A DNA stretch of 64,000 nt from Chiua virens (lineage: Eukaryota; Basidiomycota; Agaricomycetes; Boletales; Boletaceae), in contig JAHNUO010000009.1 of NCBI GenBank assembly GCA_019787685.1, positions 1,054,001-1,118,000 on the forward strand, written 5' to 3'. The notes below the pieces were generated by a model. That model was not told the origin of the DNA and searched no databases. It was given only the letters and a program-made list of their open reading frames with translations. Both the position numbers and the translations under genes were made by a program. Numbering within the stretch: position 1 is the stretch's first letter; each line of letters starts with the position of its first letter. Positions 63,401 through 64,000 of this stretch are shown piece by piece.

Positions 63401-64000
63401 AGTCAAGAGAAGTCAGAAATAAGGCACTGCCTTAGGAGTGAGAAGGTTGTAATGTATATAACCATCTATAGCCTTGGAATAGATAATGCTTAACACATCT
63501 ATATGAAGAAGGTATAGAAGACAAGTACACATGAGATAGAGGCAAGGCATTGTACATTGCATTGATGAAGGTAATGATGTGAAGAATAAAATGTTTTGTG
63601 ACAAGCATCATGATCAACATAGCATTTTTAACATAGGCCACTTACCCTCCCTTTGATTGAAGATGAACCAGGATGAATATCACACATTTCACCTTCTCCC
63701 AAATAAGTTCCAAAAGTAACTCTATCTACAGGTCTGTCAGCACCTACTGGTGGGTAGTGCTTGGAATAATGCAGATTTAACTGTAATCTTGAAAGTCCTT
63801 GGCATATCTGGTGGTTGGGAATGGAATAATTCTTCTATGGGATAGTCTAGTAGCTAGGGACATTTGGCATCTAATGCACAATCCATGAACAGAACTAATG
63901 AATGTGCAAAGAGTCCTCATTCACATTCATGTCATGAGTTGAAGTCTCATTTAGACCTTCCTAGACCATCTTTTGATCAAGATCCTTGTAGTTCAGATCA
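63401..64000. other. Unassigned right edge
   Basis: AT-rich; only short frames; no motif or repeat recognised. Confidence 0.4.

Noticed and set aside
1..64000. tRNA, rRNA, host metabolic or secondary-metabolite genes, and defence or toxin systems
   Set aside because: I looked for cloverleaf-like sequences and familiar domains on both strands and found none I could support. Recognisable proteins are all mobile-element products.

Overview
This 64 kb window looks like a transposon-dense block from a filamentous basidiomycete, probably an agaricomycete. The evidence is the mixture of families: Tad1-type LINE, chromodomain Ty3/gypsy, Ty1/copia, Tc1-like DD34E, pogo/Tigger, hAT, and KDZ transposases with the CxC2 cysteine cluster, plus very short introns with GTRAGT-type donors. 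I found no convincing single-copy host gene, rRNA or tRNA. Almost every recognisable protein is a mobile-element product, and nearly all carry stops or frameshifts.

Layout, left to right. 1-3.7 kb: copia pol relic (minus strand) split by a Tc1 element at 246-1728. 4.15-4.75 kb and 6.69-7.25 kb: solo LTRs of one gypsy family, in opposite orientations. 7.47-20.04 kb: a LINE (minus strand) bounded by a 9-bp target duplication. Inside it, at 11.43-17.49 kb, sits a gag-only LTR retrotransposon whose 3' LTR was in turn split by a Tc1 element at 15.56-17.13 kb, giving a three-level nest. 21.24-23.42 kb: a solo LTR split by another copy of the same Tc1 family. 24.3-26.4 kb: LTR fragment and low-complexity repeats. 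26.4-28.8 kb: KDZ transposase relic with an upstream repeat block. 29.0-31.1 kb: hAT transposase relic. 31.17-32.15 kb: a minisatellite arranged as a giant palindrome. 32.32-33.31 kb: an internally deleted Tc1-like element.

33.49-41.31 kb holds the best preserved element, a 7.8-kb chromodomain Ty3/gypsy retrotransposon on the minus strand. It has two 781-bp LTRs differing at about three sites by eye, a 5-bp target duplication, an apparent -1 frameshift signal between gag and pol, a predicted Tf1-like self-priming site, one in-frame stop in the reverse transcriptase, and a 430-residue C-terminal extension carrying two extra zinc knuckles. 41.5-42.6 kb: KDZ N-terminal relic. 42.6-48.5 kb: decayed, mostly unrecognised coding debris. 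48.51-51.76 kb: pogo/Tigger element split by a solo LTR. 53.2-55.7 kb: two non-autonomous hAT elements with 8-bp target duplications. 56.51-58.12 kb: a second Tc1 family. 58.1-59.5 kb: chimeric retroelement scraps. 59.5-61.0 kb: a third Tc1 relic split by a gypsy solo LTR. 62.3-63.4 kb: tandem LTR-like repeats.

Because most insertions can be read to the base from their target duplications, the window records relative insertion order. Old copies have lost their CpG sites (to TpG/CpA) while the young gypsy element is rich in them, which suggests methylation- or RIP-like silencing acting on repeats. The most unusual single locus is the gypsy element; the rest is mostly a well-resolved example of nested transposon decay. 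All comparisons were made by eye without alignment software.
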